The notes: generated by a model not told the origin, from the sequence alone. Numbered from the stretch's first letter, positions 1-9,038 are shown. The stretch is DNA of 32,626 nt from Actinomycetota bacterium (GCA_005787345.1 SYBH01000019.1:1-32626), one strand, 5' to 3'. Translations and numbers: made by a program.

Positions 1-57
1 GAGAGCACCTGCTTTGCACGCTGGGGGTCGTGGGTTCGATTCCCATCAGCTCCACCA
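1..57 (+). tRNA. tRNA-Ala (anticodon UGC), 5' end cut by window edge
   Basis: This is the 3' 57 nt of an alanine tRNA. It runs from the 3' strand of the D-stem (GAGC at 3-6), through the anticodon arm (8-24, loop TTTGCAC with anticodon TGC at 15-17) and the T-arm (30-46, loop TTCGATT), to the acceptor 3' strand, discriminator A54 and an encoded CCA at 55-57. The anticodon stem is CCTGC/GCTGG, which leaves a U-U mismatch at the middle pair (T10 against T22); the usual base there is A. The acceptor 5' strand and D-loop lie outside the window. Confidence 0.93.
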
Positions 58-69
58 TTTCGTTTCAAT

Positions 70-93
70 CGCCGCCCCAGCCGGGCGGCGTTT
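70..93 (+). terminator. Rho-independent-like terminator of tRNA-Ala
   Basis: A perfect 8-bp GC stem, CGCCGCCC (70-77) with GGGCGGCG (83-90), encloses a 5-nt loop and is followed by TTT. It starts 13 nt after the tRNA CCA end, the expected place for tRNA termination. The T-run is short. Confidence 0.7.
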
Positions 94-175
94 GGCGTTC
101 TGAGCCCCCGTACCCGCAATGCCCGTGGATCAAGGGCCCTCTGCTCATAGAGCACCACCGCTAGCGTTTCGCTTC

Positions 176-2563
176 ATGAAACTGCATCGCCGCCCAAAGG
201 TCGCCGTTGATCCCAATCGTCCGGTCCCTACCCCTCCAACCGGTGCGCAACTGGGCGGACTCGGTCGGATCGGAAGATTCGTTGCGAAGCGTCACCGCTG
301 GGTGGCGTTGTTGTGGCTCGTGATCATCGTGGCCGCCGGTTATCTCAACGTTGCATTTGCGGGAAAGACCTCCGACAGTTTCAGCGTGCCTGGCACAAAC
401 TCACAAGCCGCCTACGACCTCCTGAATGAAAAGTTCCCGTCGCAGAATGCCGCAACCGCCAATCTCGTCTTCTGGGTTCCCCAAGGACAGGTGCTCACTT
501 CGCCACAAAATGCAGCGGCGGTCGCGAGCATCGTTGCCGCAGTGCAAAAGGTTGACGGTGTTGCGCCCAACGGTGTTGTTGATCCAATACTTGCCAGCGC
601 GCAGGCCGTGAACCTCGGACTTGGAAATATTCCTACCTTCCTTTCACCAAATAGTCAGATTGCGTATACGAGCGTCACGTTCTCCGACACTGTTCTTGCA
701 TTGATGAGTGAGTTCCCACCCAACGGTGAGAAAGCCGCGACGGCGTATCCCAACCCGTACAACGAATTGCAGAGCGCAATCAGCAGCGTCAACGCAGGCC
801 CTGTTGAGGCAAAAATCGGCGGCGCCATCGCTGACACATGGAATCAACCGGTTTCTTGGTGGGGTTCGCACGCCGACGAAGTTGGTCTTGGGCTTGGAGC
901 AATTCTTCTCCTTGTTGCTTTCGGTTCCATCTTCGGAATGGCCATTCCGATTTCGACCGCACTCTTCGGCGCAATCACCGCTGGTGGACTCGTCCTCCTG
1001 CTCGCCGATTTCATCACCGTGTCATCGGCAGCGCCCAAGGTGACATTGATGATCGCCATCGGCGTTGGGCTCGATTATTCGCTCCTGATCGTCACTCGAT
1101 ATCGCCAGTTCCTAAAGGACGGTTACCAGGTCAACGACGCCGTAGGCATGGCGCTCGCTACGGCGGGCAAAGCGGCGATGTTTGCGGGCATCACCGTGGC
1201 GATTGCACTTCTGGGCTTGCTTCTTGTACCCATTCCGCTTGTGCGCACACTTGGTGTTGCTGCCGCAATCGGCGTTGGCGTGATGATTCTCGCTGCGCTC
1301 ACGTTGCTGCCGGCCCTCTTCGGTTTGGCTGGTCACAAAATCGACAGTTTCCGATTCCCCTTCGCCTTCAAAGACACAAGCGCCGATCCTGAATCAAGTT
1401 TCTGGGGAAGGTTTGCGAGACGTATGTCGAAACGACCGTGGACCACGCTCGTCGTCGGAACCGTTGTATTGCTGATCTGCGCGATTCCATTCCTGTCGAT
1501 CGACTTCGGCATGCCCGACGATTCTTCGATGCCCACGAACCTTTCACAGCAGCAGGCCTTCGTTCTAATGAACGAGGGCTTCGGCCAAGGAGTCAACGCT
1601 CCCCTCATCGTTGTCGCATCGGTTCCTGGCGCAACCGCAGCAACGCTTCCGGGAACGCTGCAGCCGCTCACCACCGAACTCGGTGTTGGCAAACCTTCGG
1701 GAACCGTTCCCGGCGTGCAATACGCAGTTGGACCAATTCCGAACGCTGCAGGCGACGCTGCGATCTATCAGGTCATACCGTCGAGCGGTCCAAACTCAAA
1801 CGAAACCCAAACTCTGGTTTCGAACCTCCGAGAAGGGATCAAGGCGGAAACCGCCGGGACGAATATTGAGGCATACGTCGGTGGCACTACTGCGACACTT
1901 ATCGACCTCACCGCACTTGTCGTGAAGTACCTGCCCTACGTGGTCGGCGCGGTTGTGCTCGGCGCCTTCATCTTGTTGGTGATGGTCTTCCGTTCGATCC
2001 TTGTGCCGCTCAAGGCCGCTTTTATGAATCTCATTTCCATCGCTGCCGCCTACGGCATTGTCGTTGCGGTCTTCCAATGGGGATGGGCGAAGGAATTGGT
2101 TGGCCTGCATACGACCATTCCGATTGTTTCGTTTGTGCCGCTCATCATGTTCGTGATCCTGTTCGGCCTCTCGATGGATTACGAGGTCTTCCTGATGTCT
2201 CGCATCCGCGAGGAATGGGATACCTATCACGATCCCCGTAAGTCAGTTGTGCTTGGCGTAGCCAACACCGCGCGAGTCATCACAACCGCAGCACTCATCA
2301 TGATCGCGGTGTTCTTCTCATTCGTCACGATCCAGAACCCCACCGTTCAAGTGCTCGGGTTCGGCATGGCCATCGCCGTTTTGCTCGATTCCACCATTGT
2401 CCGCATGGTGCTTGTTCCCGCCATCATGGAATTGTTCGGCAAAGCCGCCTGGTGGTTCCCGAAGTGGCTTGAATGGCTTCCGAAGCTCAACATCGAAGGT
2501 TCGCCCGAACTCCTCAACGCTGAGAAAGCAAACGAAAAAGCGATGGCTACAGCGAATGATTAG
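176..2563 (+). CDS. MMPL/RND-family transporter (MmpL-like)
   Basis: This is a large inner-membrane RND transporter of about 795 aa. In actinobacteria such proteins export lipids or other hydrophobic molecules using the proton gradient. Two copies of the MMPL unit are visible, each with a large extracytoplasmic loop after the first TM helix and a block of TM helices. The paired Asp-Tyr proton-relay motifs are present: GLDYSLLIVTRYR (D300-Y301) in the first half and GLSMDYEVFLMSRIRE (D668-Y669) in the second, as in MmpL3-type proteins. An ATG at 119 would add 19 residues. I prefer 176 because neither start has a Shine-Dalgarno and TAGCGT at 162-167 stands 8 nt upstream of 176, fitting a leaderless start. 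Its TAG stop overlaps the stop of the convergent dehydrogenase gene (TTAG, 2560-2563). The substrate cannot be told. Confidence 0.9.
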   Translation: MKLHRRPKVAVDPNRPVPTPPTGAQLGGLGRIGRFVAKRHRWVALLWLVIIVAAGYLNVAFAGKTSDSFSVPGTNSQAAYDLLNEKFPSQNAATANLVFWVPQGQVLTSPQNAAAVASIVAAVQKVDGVAPNGVVDPILASAQAVNLGLGNIPTFLSPNSQIAYTSVTFSDTVLALMSEFPPNGEKAATAYPNPYNELQSAISSVNAGPVEAKIGGAIADTWNQPVSWWGSHADEVGLGLGAILLLVAFGSIFGMAIPISTALFGAITAGGLVLLLADFITVSSAAPKVTLMIAIGVGLDYSLLIVTRYRQFLKDGYQVNDAVGMALATAGKAAMFAGITVAIALLGLLLVPIPLVRTLGVAAAIGVGVMILAALTLLPALFGLAGHKIDSFRFPFAFKDTSADPESSFWGRFARRMSKRPWTTLVVGTVVLLICAIPFLSIDFGMPDDSSMPTNLSQQQAFVLMNEGFGQGVNAPLIVVASVPGATAATLPGTLQPLTTELGVGKPSGTVPGVQYAVGPIPNAAGDAAIYQVIPSSGPNSNETQTLVSNLREGIKAETAGTNIEAYVGGTTATLIDLTALVVKYLPYVVGAVVLGAFILLVMVFRSILVPLKAAFMNLISIAAAYGIVVAVFQWGWAKELVGLHTTIPIVSFVPLIMFVILFGLSMDYEVFLMSRIREEWDTYHDPRKSVVLGVANTARVITTAALIMIAVFFSFVTIQNPTVQVLGFGMAIAVLLDSTIVRMVLVPAIMELFGKAAWWFPKWLEWLPKLNIEGSPELLNAEKANEKAMATAND

Positions 2564-3672
2564 TGAACGATCACGCCACGGATGTTCTTGCCATCACGCA
2601 TGTCCTGATAGCCCTCGTTGATCTGATCAAGGGTGTAGGTGCGAGTGATCATGCCGTCGAGGTCAAGCTGTCCCTTGCGGTAGAGCTCGGCAAGACGAGG
2701 AATGTCGGAACGAGGATTGGCAGAGCCGAACAAGGAACCAACGACCTGCTTCTCGCTCAAGGTGAGATCAATCATCGGGATGTTGTTGCTGGCTTCCATC
2801 CAAGGATGGATGTTCGTAACAACAACGCGACCGCGCTTTGAGGTGAGCGCCATGATCGACGCCATCATGTCGCCACTACCAACACCCATCGTGCAGATCA
2901 CCTTGTTGCAACCGCGGCCCCAGGTCTCGGCCATGATCAGCTCAAGTGCTTCTTCCACCGAAGCAGACGTATGAGTCGCACCAAACTTCTGGGCCGACTC
3001 ACGCTTGAATTCAACGGGGTCAATAGCGAAAATTCTCTCAGCGCCAGCGAGCTTTGCGCCCATCACTGCGGCAGAACCAAGTCCACCGACACCAATAACG
3101 GCAACGTTGTCTCCGGGCTTTACCTCGGCCGCATAGACCGAAGAACCCCAACCGGTGGTGGCTCCGCAACCGAGAAGCACCACTTTGTCGAGAGGAAGAT
3201 CAGGAAGAACCTTTACCGCTGACCACTCATGAACAACCGAGTGCGTAGCGAAGGTTCCGAGCCCGGCCATGATGAGCGCGTCCTGACCTTTCACGTGAAT
3301 ACGCGAAGTGCCATCGAGCATTCGGCCGCCCATGACCATGGACCCATTGTCACAAAGGTTGGAATGGCCGTCGGCGCACGAGGGGCACTGCCCGCACACT
3401 GCGACAAATGAGAACACGACGTGATCGCCCGGAGCGAAGCCACGCACGTCGGGACCGACAGCTTCAACGATGCCCGCACCTTCGTGACCAGCGATCCACG
3501 GGTAACCACCGTGAGGCATGTCACCAGTGATGAAGTGCTCGTCCGAATGGCAAAGGCCAGACGCGACATTGCGCACCAGCAATTCCGCGCCCTTCGGCTC
3601 GTCAATTTCAACATCTTCAACTGACCATGCAGTGTCCTCAGGACCCCACAACATTGCTGCGCGTGCTTTCAT
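2560..3672 (-). CDS. NDMA-dependent alcohol dehydrogenase (zinc-type MDR)
   Basis: A 370-aa zinc-dependent medium-chain dehydrogenase resembling the actinobacterial NDMA-dependent alcohol dehydrogenases, which hold their nicotinamide cofactor tightly and oxidise primary alcohols with the help of another electron acceptor (in many genomes mycofactocin; none is visible here). Catalytic zinc ligands are C41 in GLCHSDEH and H63 in AGHEGAG. The structural zinc lobe has C93, C96, C99 and C107. The Rossmann glycine motif is GVGGLG. The start is well placed: TAGGAGTAG lies just upstream of the ATG. It follows the amidohydrolase gene by 38 bp on the same strand, so the two are probably co-transcribed and may act on one oxidised substrate. 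The substrate is unknown. Confidence 0.9.
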   Translation of the reverse strand: MKARAAMLWGPEDTAWSVEDVEIDEPKGAELLVRNVASGLCHSDEHFITGDMPHGGYPWIAGHEGAGIVEAVGPDVRGFAPGDHVVFSFVAVCGQCPSCADGHSNLCDNGSMVMGGRMLDGTSRIHVKGQDALIMAGLGTFATHSVVHEWSAVKVLPDLPLDKVVLLGCGATTGWGSSVYAAEVKPGDNVAVIGVGGLGSAAVMGAKLAGAERIFAIDPVEFKRESAQKFGATHTSASVEEALELIMAETWGRGCNKVICTMGVGSGDMMASIMALTSKRGRVVVTNIHPWMEASNNIPMIDLTLSEKQVVGSLFGSANPRSDIPRLAELYRKGQLDLDGMITRTYTLDQINEGYQDMRDGKNIRGVIVH

Positions 3673-3710
3673 GCCTACTCCTAGATGTGAACGTGAGATA
3701 TGAGGTTGTC

Positions 3711-4895
3711 TCAGGCCGGTCGGCGGACTGTGAGCGACTTGCAGTTGTCGTACATGATGAGTTGCTGTTCGTCAGCGCTGAAGCCAGCTTCAGTGAGATC
3801 GGTAATGAACGTGAACGGATCGGCCATGCCTTCGGTGTGCGGCCAGTCAGAACCCAACATCAGTCGGTCAGCACCAAGCGTGTCGCGCAGAAGATCGAGA
3901 TCGTCCTCGTAGAACGGCGATACCCATACGTTCTGCTTGAACTGTTCCACCGGATTGTTCTTGAACATCGAAGGGGTCTGTCCGTAGATCTTGCTGAAAC
4001 GCTTCAGCAGCGGACGAACCCAGTTCGCTCCGGTTTCAACAGTGGCAAAGCGAATATTTGGGAATCGGTCCATAAGCCCATGGAGGATGAGCGCTGCAAA
4101 TGTGTCGGCAACTGCGTCATGCGAAAGCGCCTGGCGCAGCGGCTCGAACTTATGTGCTTCCATTTCTGACTTCTCACCCCACATCGTGATGAGGTCGTAG
4201 TAGGGGTTTGCGCCGCCGTGATAGGCGATCGTGACGCCAGATTCCTCTACTCGCGCCCAGAAAGGATCAAAGCGAGGGTCACCAGGCGATTTCAAACCTT
4301 CATCGGTGCGAACTGGTCCGGTTCCGACCAACACAACGCGCGCATCGCGGTCAAGTACCCACTCGAGTTCGGCAACCGCGTTGTCGACATCAGAGAGCAC
4401 GATGTACGGCGTTGCGAAGATGCGATCTTCATACGCGAAGCCCCAGTCTTCGTCCATCCATCGGTTGAACGCACGGAATGCAGCCTGAGCGGCGGGTAGA
4501 TCATCGCTCAGCGCCTGTTCCATACCCACTGCGAGCGTGGGGAAGAACAGCGCACCTTCAGTGTTGAGGCTGTCCATCGTCTTCAAACGAATTTCTCGAT
4601 CGCGGTAGGCCGGATCGCATGGCAACAGTTCTCCGAAAAGGTCCTTGACGCTGTCGCCCTTTGGGTTACGGCCACGGAAATACTGTTCAAGACTTCCCGG
4701 CGCCGAAAGCATGTCGAACGTGGGATTCGGAATGAAGCGGTTGATCTTTCCGCCCACGAGAAGCATCTGCCTGCCATTGACTTCAGCCCACTGCATACAG
4801 CGGTGCTTGAACTCCGGTTCGATGTAGCGAGTGAACGCGTCAATCGGCTCGTAATAGTGATTGTCAGCGTCGAACACCGTGGTGATCTCGGTCAT
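3711..4895 (-). CDS. Amidohydrolase family (Amidohydro_2) protein
   Basis: A 394-aa TIM-barrel metal hydrolase or decarboxylase of the Amidohydro_2 (ACMSD-like) family. Visible metal-site features are D11-x-H13 near the N-terminus (DADNHYYEP), a mid-protein AYHGG histidine, and the C-terminal GSDWPH aspartate. Full length for the family. The ATG is preceded by AAGGGGGAA, a good ribosome site. It is the first gene of a probable two-gene operon with the NDMA-dependent alcohol dehydrogenase and is divergent from the APH-like gene across a 90-bp gap. A second protein of the same superfamily is encoded at 7710-8963, but the two differ in sequence and length. The reaction cannot be assigned. Confidence 0.85.
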   Translation of the reverse strand: MTEITTVFDADNHYYEPIDAFTRYIEPEFKHRCMQWAEVNGRQMLLVGGKINRFIPNPTFDMLSAPGSLEQYFRGRNPKGDSVKDLFGELLPCDPAYRDREIRLKTMDSLNTEGALFFPTLAVGMEQALSDDLPAAQAAFRAFNRWMDEDWGFAYEDRIFATPYIVLSDVDNAVAELEWVLDRDARVVLVGTGPVRTDEGLKSPGDPRFDPFWARVEESGVTIAYHGGANPYYDLITMWGEKSEMEAHKFEPLRQALSHDAVADTFAALILHGLMDRFPNIRFATVETGANWVRPLLKRFSKIYGQTPSMFKNNPVEQFKQNVWVSPFYEDDLDLLRDTLGADRLMLGSDWPHTEGMADPFTFITDLTEAGFSADEQQLIMYDNCKSLTVRRPA

Positions 4896-4985
4896 TGTTC
4901 CCCCTTAGTCAACCTGCCCCGATTCCCCCGGAGCGATTCGCCTACGGTAGCCAATCTCCACCCGCTCTCACACCTGAGGTGAGCC

Positions 4986-6056
4986 GTGTCTTTACCCACG
5001 AATCTTCCCGCTGCACCCCCCACCGACGAGATCGCTGATGTCGACCCCGCTTGGTTGAGCGCAGCGCTCGGATCAGAGGTCTCGGCGGTACGCGCCCTTC
5101 GGGTCGGGACTGGCCAGATGGGCCAATCCTGGCGTCTCACCATTGACTGGGCTGACCCGGCGAACGGGCTTCCCAAATCGTTCGTAGCGAAGATGGCAGG
5201 CGGCGATCCAGAAACTCGCACCCTGATCGCCGACGGCTACCGCAGCGAATACCTCTGGTACACCGAGCTCGGCTCCACGGTCGACATCCGCATTCCAAAA
5301 TGTTGGTACGCAACGATTACCGATGACGCGGTCTCGTTCGTTCTTCTGCTCGACGATCTCGCTCCGTCCGAACCCGGTGCCCAAGTCCCCGGTGCCACCG
5401 TTCCTGAAGCGCATGTTGCATTGCGCGAATTGGCTGGCCTCCATGGACCTCGTTGGGGCGATCCATCACTCCTTGACATTCCTACGCTGCGGCCACCATC
5501 AGAAGAGGGTGCAGGATTTCACGCACAGATTTTCGCCGGAGCGGTTCCACAGTTCGTCGCACAGTTTGGTGAATGGATGTCGGCTGACGACATCGCAACG
5601 CTTGATGATCTTTCGACATGGATGGGCGACTGGCTGCTGTCCCGCCTTACAAATCTCACGCTCATCCACGGAGATTTCCGTCCCGACAATCTCATGATCG
5701 CTCCAAGTGGCTCGCCAATCACCACGCTTGATTGGCAGACCGTCGGACTCGGGTTTGCCGGTCGTGATCTCGGCTACTTCCTCGGGCTTGGCGTTGACAC
5801 CGAACTTCGACGCGCAAACGAACGTGATCTCGTGGCGACGTACCACGAGGCAATTACCAAACACGGCGTCGATATAACTATCGAACAATGCTTTGACGAT
5901 TACAGACTCGGTACCCCGCAAGGTCCGCTTGTCACTGTTCTAGGTGCGGTCTACGCAACGGCCACACCTTCCGATGCATCAAACGCGATGTTTTCATCAA
6001 TGATTACGCGTTCGTGTGCAGCAATTCGCAATCTTGACCCGCGCTCGTTGATCTAA
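4986..6056 (+). CDS. Phosphotransferase family protein (APH / ecdysteroid-kinase-like)
   Basis: A 356-aa protein with the aminoglycoside-phosphotransferase-like kinase fold. The catalytic loop is HGDFRPDN (H228, D230, N235) and the metal-binding Asp is D249 in LDWQTVG. The N-terminal lobe is less conserved. In actinobacteria such proteins often sit among acyl-CoA or steroid catabolic genes and phosphorylate small alcohols; nothing here points to drug resistance. The GTG start at 4986 is chosen because GAGGTGAG (4976-4983) lies directly upstream. It is divergent from the first amidohydrolase gene and ends before a strong bidirectional hairpin. Confidence 0.85.
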   Translation: MSLPTNLPAAPPTDEIADVDPAWLSAALGSEVSAVRALRVGTGQMGQSWRLTIDWADPANGLPKSFVAKMAGGDPETRTLIADGYRSEYLWYTELGSTVDIRIPKCWYATITDDAVSFVLLLDDLAPSEPGAQVPGATVPEAHVALRELAGLHGPRWGDPSLLDIPTLRPPSEEGAGFHAQIFAGAVPQFVAQFGEWMSADDIATLDDLSTWMGDWLLSRLTNLTLIHGDFRPDNLMIAPSGSPITTLDWQTVGLGFAGRDLGYFLGLGVDTELRRANERDLVATYHEAITKHGVDITIEQCFDDYRLGTPQGPLVTVLGAVYATATPSDASNAMFSSMITRSCAAIRNLDPRSLI

Positions 6057-6130
6057 CGAACTACCAGCCAAGTTCCTTCGAAGTCTTTGCTGCAAGCCGC
6101 AGTTCAGAAAGCGGAACGCCCCGAACGCGA

Positions 6131-6158
6131 TGAAGGGCGGCCTATTGGCCGCCCTTCA
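6131..6158. terminator. Bidirectional intrinsic terminator hairpin
   Basis: A perfect 12-bp inverted repeat, TGAAGGGCGGCC (6131-6142) and GGCCGCCCTTCA (6147-6158), with a TATT loop. It stands between the convergent APH-like and SDR genes and can serve both. There is no strong T-run on either side. Confidence 0.75.
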
Positions 6159-6181
6159 GTCAGGTTCGTGCGGCTGATTGA

Positions 6182-7102
6182 TCAGGCCTGCAAGAAGTTG
6201 ATACCAGTCGGAGCAACCTGGAATACCTCGGAAGCGAAGCGGCCACCGAGTTTCGTGGCGTCCCACTTCTTGTTGTTGTTGTCGATGGTGATGCGCTCGC
6301 GCCATCCCTGCATCCAGATGATCTTGTCGTAAAGGGCGCGGATGACCTGACCGTTGACATAGGCAGCCTGATCGCTCGCGAGCCATGCGACCAGAGGAGA
6401 CGAGTTGCCCGGATCCATCGGGTGGAAGTCGTCATCGGCAATGGCATCAGGCTCGAACGCTTCGCCTGCGCCAGGCATGGTGGCGGTGATGCGGGTTAGA
6501 CCCGCTGGGCCAATGCAGTTCACAGTGGTACCAATCGCAGCGAGTTCCTGCGCAAGAGTGAGAGTGAGACCAGCAATTGCAGCCTTGGCCGTGGCGTAGT
6601 TGGTCTGACCAAAGTTGCCACCAAGACCGGCACCTGAGGTGGTGTTGATGATTCGACCAGCGCGCGGGGTGCCCGCCTTCGACTGATCGCGGAAGTACTT
6701 CGCTGCGAAGTGACTAAGAGACCACGTTCCGCGAACGTGGACGGCCATGACGGCGTCCCAGTCTTCAACCGGCATGTTCCAGATGGCTGCGTCGCGCACG
6801 ATGCCTGCATTGTTCACGACGATGTCGAGACCGCCGAAGGTGTCGATGGCCTGCTTGACCATGTCGCCACATGCTTCGTGATCGGTGACGTTGCCGTAGT
6901 TTGGCACCGCGACTCCGCCGCGAGCTTCAATCAGGGCCACGGTTTCGTCGGCGGCGCGGCCTGCGCCTTCACCAGTGACACTGCCGCCAAGGTCGTTCAC
7001 AACAACCTTCGCGCCGTGCTTCGCGAGTTCCATGGCGTGACCCCGGCCAATGCCGTGTCCCGAGCCAGTGACGATGGCGATCTTGCCGTCGAGCATGCCC
7101 AT
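6182..7102 (-). CDS. SDR family oxidoreductase (3-hydroxyacyl-CoA dehydrogenase-like)
   Basis: A 306-aa classical short-chain dehydrogenase. The cofactor loop is TGSGHGIG (T12-G19), NNAG is at 97-100, and the catalytic triad is S156, Y169 and K173 (YATAK). An acidic D37 after strand 2 suggests NAD(H). The opening sequence, the GGSVTGEG insertion (39-46) and the total length resemble the (3R)-hydroxyacyl-CoA dehydrogenase unit of peroxisomal multifunctional enzyme type 2 and its actinobacterial single-domain relatives, so fatty-acid or sterol side-chain beta-oxidation is a reasonable guess. The ATG has AAGGA about 8 nt upstream. It lies 143 bp downstream of the marR gene on the same strand and may belong to that regulon. 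Confidence 0.87.
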   Translation of the reverse strand: MGMLDGKIAIVTGSGHGIGRGHAMELAKHGAKVVVNDLGGSVTGEGAGRAADETVALIEARGGVAVPNYGNVTDHEACGDMVKQAIDTFGGLDIVVNNAGIVRDAAIWNMPVEDWDAVMAVHVRGTWSLSHFAAKYFRDQSKAGTPRAGRIINTTSGAGLGGNFGQTNYATAKAAIAGLTLTLAQELAAIGTTVNCIGPAGLTRITATMPGAGEAFEPDAIADDDFHPMDPGNSSPLVAWLASDQAAYVNGQVIRALYDKIIWMQGWRERITIDNNNKKWDATKLGGRFASEVFQVAPTGINFLQA

Positions 7103-7188
7103 TGAAAGCGTTCCTTCGTGTTCGATCGAATCACCACCCGACTAGGTGATGAAGCCCCACCCGCAATGGACCCTGTCCAGAGGCGGGA

Positions 7189-7209
7189 GCCCTGTTTTTC
7201 TAGCAGGGC
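7189..7209. promoter_or_regulatory. Inverted repeat between marR and the SDR gene
   Basis: GCCCTG (7189-7194) and CAGGGC (7204-7209) form a 6-bp inverted repeat with a 9-nt spacer. It could terminate the amidohydrolase-marR transcript or be an operator for the SDR promoter. It lacks a following T-run, so termination is not convincing. Confidence 0.3.
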
Positions 7210-7245
7210 AAGCCCTCATGACCCGAATGCCCGCAGAATCAACCC

Positions 7246-7710
7246 CTAAGCAACAGGCGATGGCATGCGATTAGGAGCACCATCGATGGCCTCAGTCAGG
7301 TGTCCGATTGCCCCAGCCAGATTGGACCTCTCAGCCCCAGAGAGACCAAGGGAGTCTTCCCACCCGTGAAGGTCCGCGTTCACCCGCTTGGCGAGATCGA
7401 TACCGGTCGGTGTTGCTTCGACCACCACTCGCCGGCGATCGCCAGGATCGGGCAAGCGCCGGATGAGGCCGGCGCCCTCAAGACGATCGAGAGTCAGCGA
7501 CATGCCACCGGTAGTGCGACCGAGCACGTCACAAATCGCGGTTGGGGCGCTGCGATGATTGGGGGATCGGCGAACAACACCGAGCACGAGATAGTCAGCG
7601 ACAGAAATTCCCGAGGACCCGACGATCTCGTTCAGCACGCGATCAACCGCAACATTGAGACGAACAACGTGGCCGAGAAGTCCGTCGGTACCGGGAAGTT
7701 GCTCCGCCAC
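7246..7710 (-). CDS. MarR-family transcriptional regulator
   Basis: A 154-aa winged-helix regulator of the MarR family, which bind DNA as dimers and are usually released by small phenolic or acyl-type ligands. The recognition helix region (TTGGMSLTLDRLEGAGLI) is followed by the characteristic wing DPGDRRRVVVEATPTG. Flanking helices form the dimer interface. The GTG start overlaps the TAG stop of the upstream amidohydrolase by one base (TAGTG at 7708-7712), so translation is coupled and the regulator probably controls this operon. A candidate operator sits in the operon promoter at 9023-9033. Confidence 0.9.
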   Translation of the reverse strand: MAEQLPGTDGLLGHVVRLNVAVDRVLNEIVGSSGISVADYLVLGVVRRSPNHRSAPTAICDVLGRTTGGMSLTLDRLEGAGLIRRLPDPGDRRRVVVEATPTGIDLAKRVNADLHGWEDSLGLSGAERSNLAGAIGHLTEAIDGAPNRMPSPVA

Positions 7711-8963
7711 TAGGGCGTCACACCAAAGCGGTCAAGGCCATAGGCCTTCACCGCATTCGAACGCAACACCATGCGGCACTCTTGCGCGTTCATGCCGGCA
7801 GCGGTGAACAACTCGTGTGCGATCTTCCGTGAATGAGGAAACGTGCCGTCGGAGTGCGGGTAGTCCGTCTCCCACAAGATGTGATCTGTTCCAACAGCAT
7901 CGCGATTGATTAATCCGTGGAGATCGTCGAACACGCATCCGTAGACCCGACCCTTGACCTGTTCGCTGGGCAGAGTCTTTACGTTGTCGACATCGCCACG
8001 CCCGTCGCGCCACACTGCATCCATGCGTTCTAATTGAAAAGGCATCCAGCCCACTTGGCTTTCTGCGTAAGCAATTGTGATGTCGGGGAACCGTTCAAGA
8101 GAACCCGAAAACACCCAATCACATAATGAACCTTGCGCGTTTTGCGCGTACATCGACATTGACGTCGCCAGCGGCGCATCGTCAGATGTCGTGGGCATCG
8201 AAGATGATGACCCGATGTGCATTGACACACTGGTCTCGGTCTCTTGGCATGCCTCCCACAAGACATCCCATGCTCCGGTGTAGAGCGAAGGCTGTCCGAG
8301 TTTCGCAACGTTCTCACTGAATGCAATTGCGTAGCTGCCCTTTGCCGCACAGCGTCGAACTTCTTCTGCTGCAAGCGCTGGGTCCCAAAGCGGAACAAGC
8401 GTGAGCGGAATGAGTCGACCCTTTCCGGCACCGGCGCACCAGTCGTCAATCATCCAGTCGTTGTAAATGCGCAGACAGGCAAGAGCGAGTTCCTTATCGG
8501 AGCGCTCGAGAAAACCTTGACCGGCAAAGCGCGGGAAAATGTTCGGGTAGTTGATGGCGGCATCGACATGATTGAGATCCATGTCCGAGAGGCGCGCGGT
8601 TTGATCCCAGGTTCCATCGCGAAAATCTTCATAGACCGCAGGAATGTTGCGCTGTTCATCACGTGGCACGCCGGCGGGAGCATGCAACAGACCAGTGGGT
8701 GTGACGAGATCGTCGAACAACCAAACGTCGCACCATTGGCCGTCTTCGGCATTGCGTTCGAAGCCGTAGTGGCCGCCCTTGAATGAAAGCTTGACCTTCT
8801 CGCGCACGGTGCGCGGGCCGCGTTCACGCAGCGAGGCCGGCAGCTGCTCTTGCCAAAGTTCCTTGGGCTCCATGACGTGGTCATCGACCGAAATCATGTT
8901 CGGAAGATCTTCTTCGGCCGGCGTCACATCGACATTGGTGACGGCCTTCTGTATCGGTGTCAT
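7710..8963 (-). CDS. Amidohydrolase family (Amidohydro_2) protein
   Basis: A 417-aa TIM-barrel metal-dependent hydrolase of the Amidohydro_2 superfamily. Metal-site motifs are SVDDHVMEP (D27 and H29) near the N-terminus, MHIGSSS in the middle and the C-terminal ETDYPHSD. Close relatives are common in multiple copies in actinobacteria that degrade steroids or aromatic compounds, but the reaction is not predictable from sequence. The frame stays open to 8987, yet I place the start at the ATG at 8963 because AGGAGG (8970-8975) is 6 nt upstream. It is the first gene of an operon with marR (one-base stop/start overlap). Confidence 0.87.
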   Translation of the reverse strand: MTPIQKAVTNVDVTPAEEDLPNMISVDDHVMEPKELWQEQLPASLRERGPRTVREKVKLSFKGGHYGFERNAEDGQWCDVWLFDDLVTPTGLLHAPAGVPRDEQRNIPAVYEDFRDGTWDQTARLSDMDLNHVDAAINYPNIFPRFAGQGFLERSDKELALACLRIYNDWMIDDWCAGAGKGRLIPLTLVPLWDPALAAEEVRRCAAKGSYAIAFSENVAKLGQPSLYTGAWDVLWEACQETETSVSMHIGSSSSMPTTSDDAPLATSMSMYAQNAQGSLCDWVFSGSLERFPDITIAYAESQVGWMPFQLERMDAVWRDGRGDVDNVKTLPSEQVKGRVYGCVFDDLHGLINRDAVGTDHILWETDYPHSDGTFPHSRKIAHELFTAAGMNAQECRMVLRSNAVKAYGLDRFGVTP

Positions 8964-9008
8964 GGGGTTCCTCCTGCGGTGCCTCACGGGCGTTTTGCGA
9001 ACCCTGAC

Positions 9009-9038
9009 ATATTGCTTTGCTGAAAGTTACTTTGTCAA
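9009..9038 (-). promoter_or_regulatory. Promoter of the amidohydrolase-marR operon with embedded operator-like palindrome
   Basis: On the minus strand a perfect -35 TTGACA (9038-9033) is followed at 18 bp by CAATAT (9014-9009), which keeps the two most conserved -10 bases. The 11-bp palindrome AAAGTAACTTT (9033-9023) fills the start of the spacer, and a related half-site, AAAAGTACC, lies just upstream (9049-9041). This is the classic place for repression by the co-transcribed MarR protein (inference). The -35 overlaps the stop codon of the upstream DUF2071-DCC gene. Confidence 0.55.

Noticed and set aside
4986-6056. APH-like protein as an antibiotic-resistance gene
   Set aside because: The fold is shared with many metabolic kinases, and the neighbours are catabolic and lipid genes with no mobile element.
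6060-6142. A 27-codon minus-strand frame reading HRVRGVPLSELRLAAKTSKE and LGW before a stop
   Set aside because: It looks protein-like but has no start codon, is closed by a stop inside the terminator hairpin, and lies wholly between two convergent genes. At most a gene remnant.
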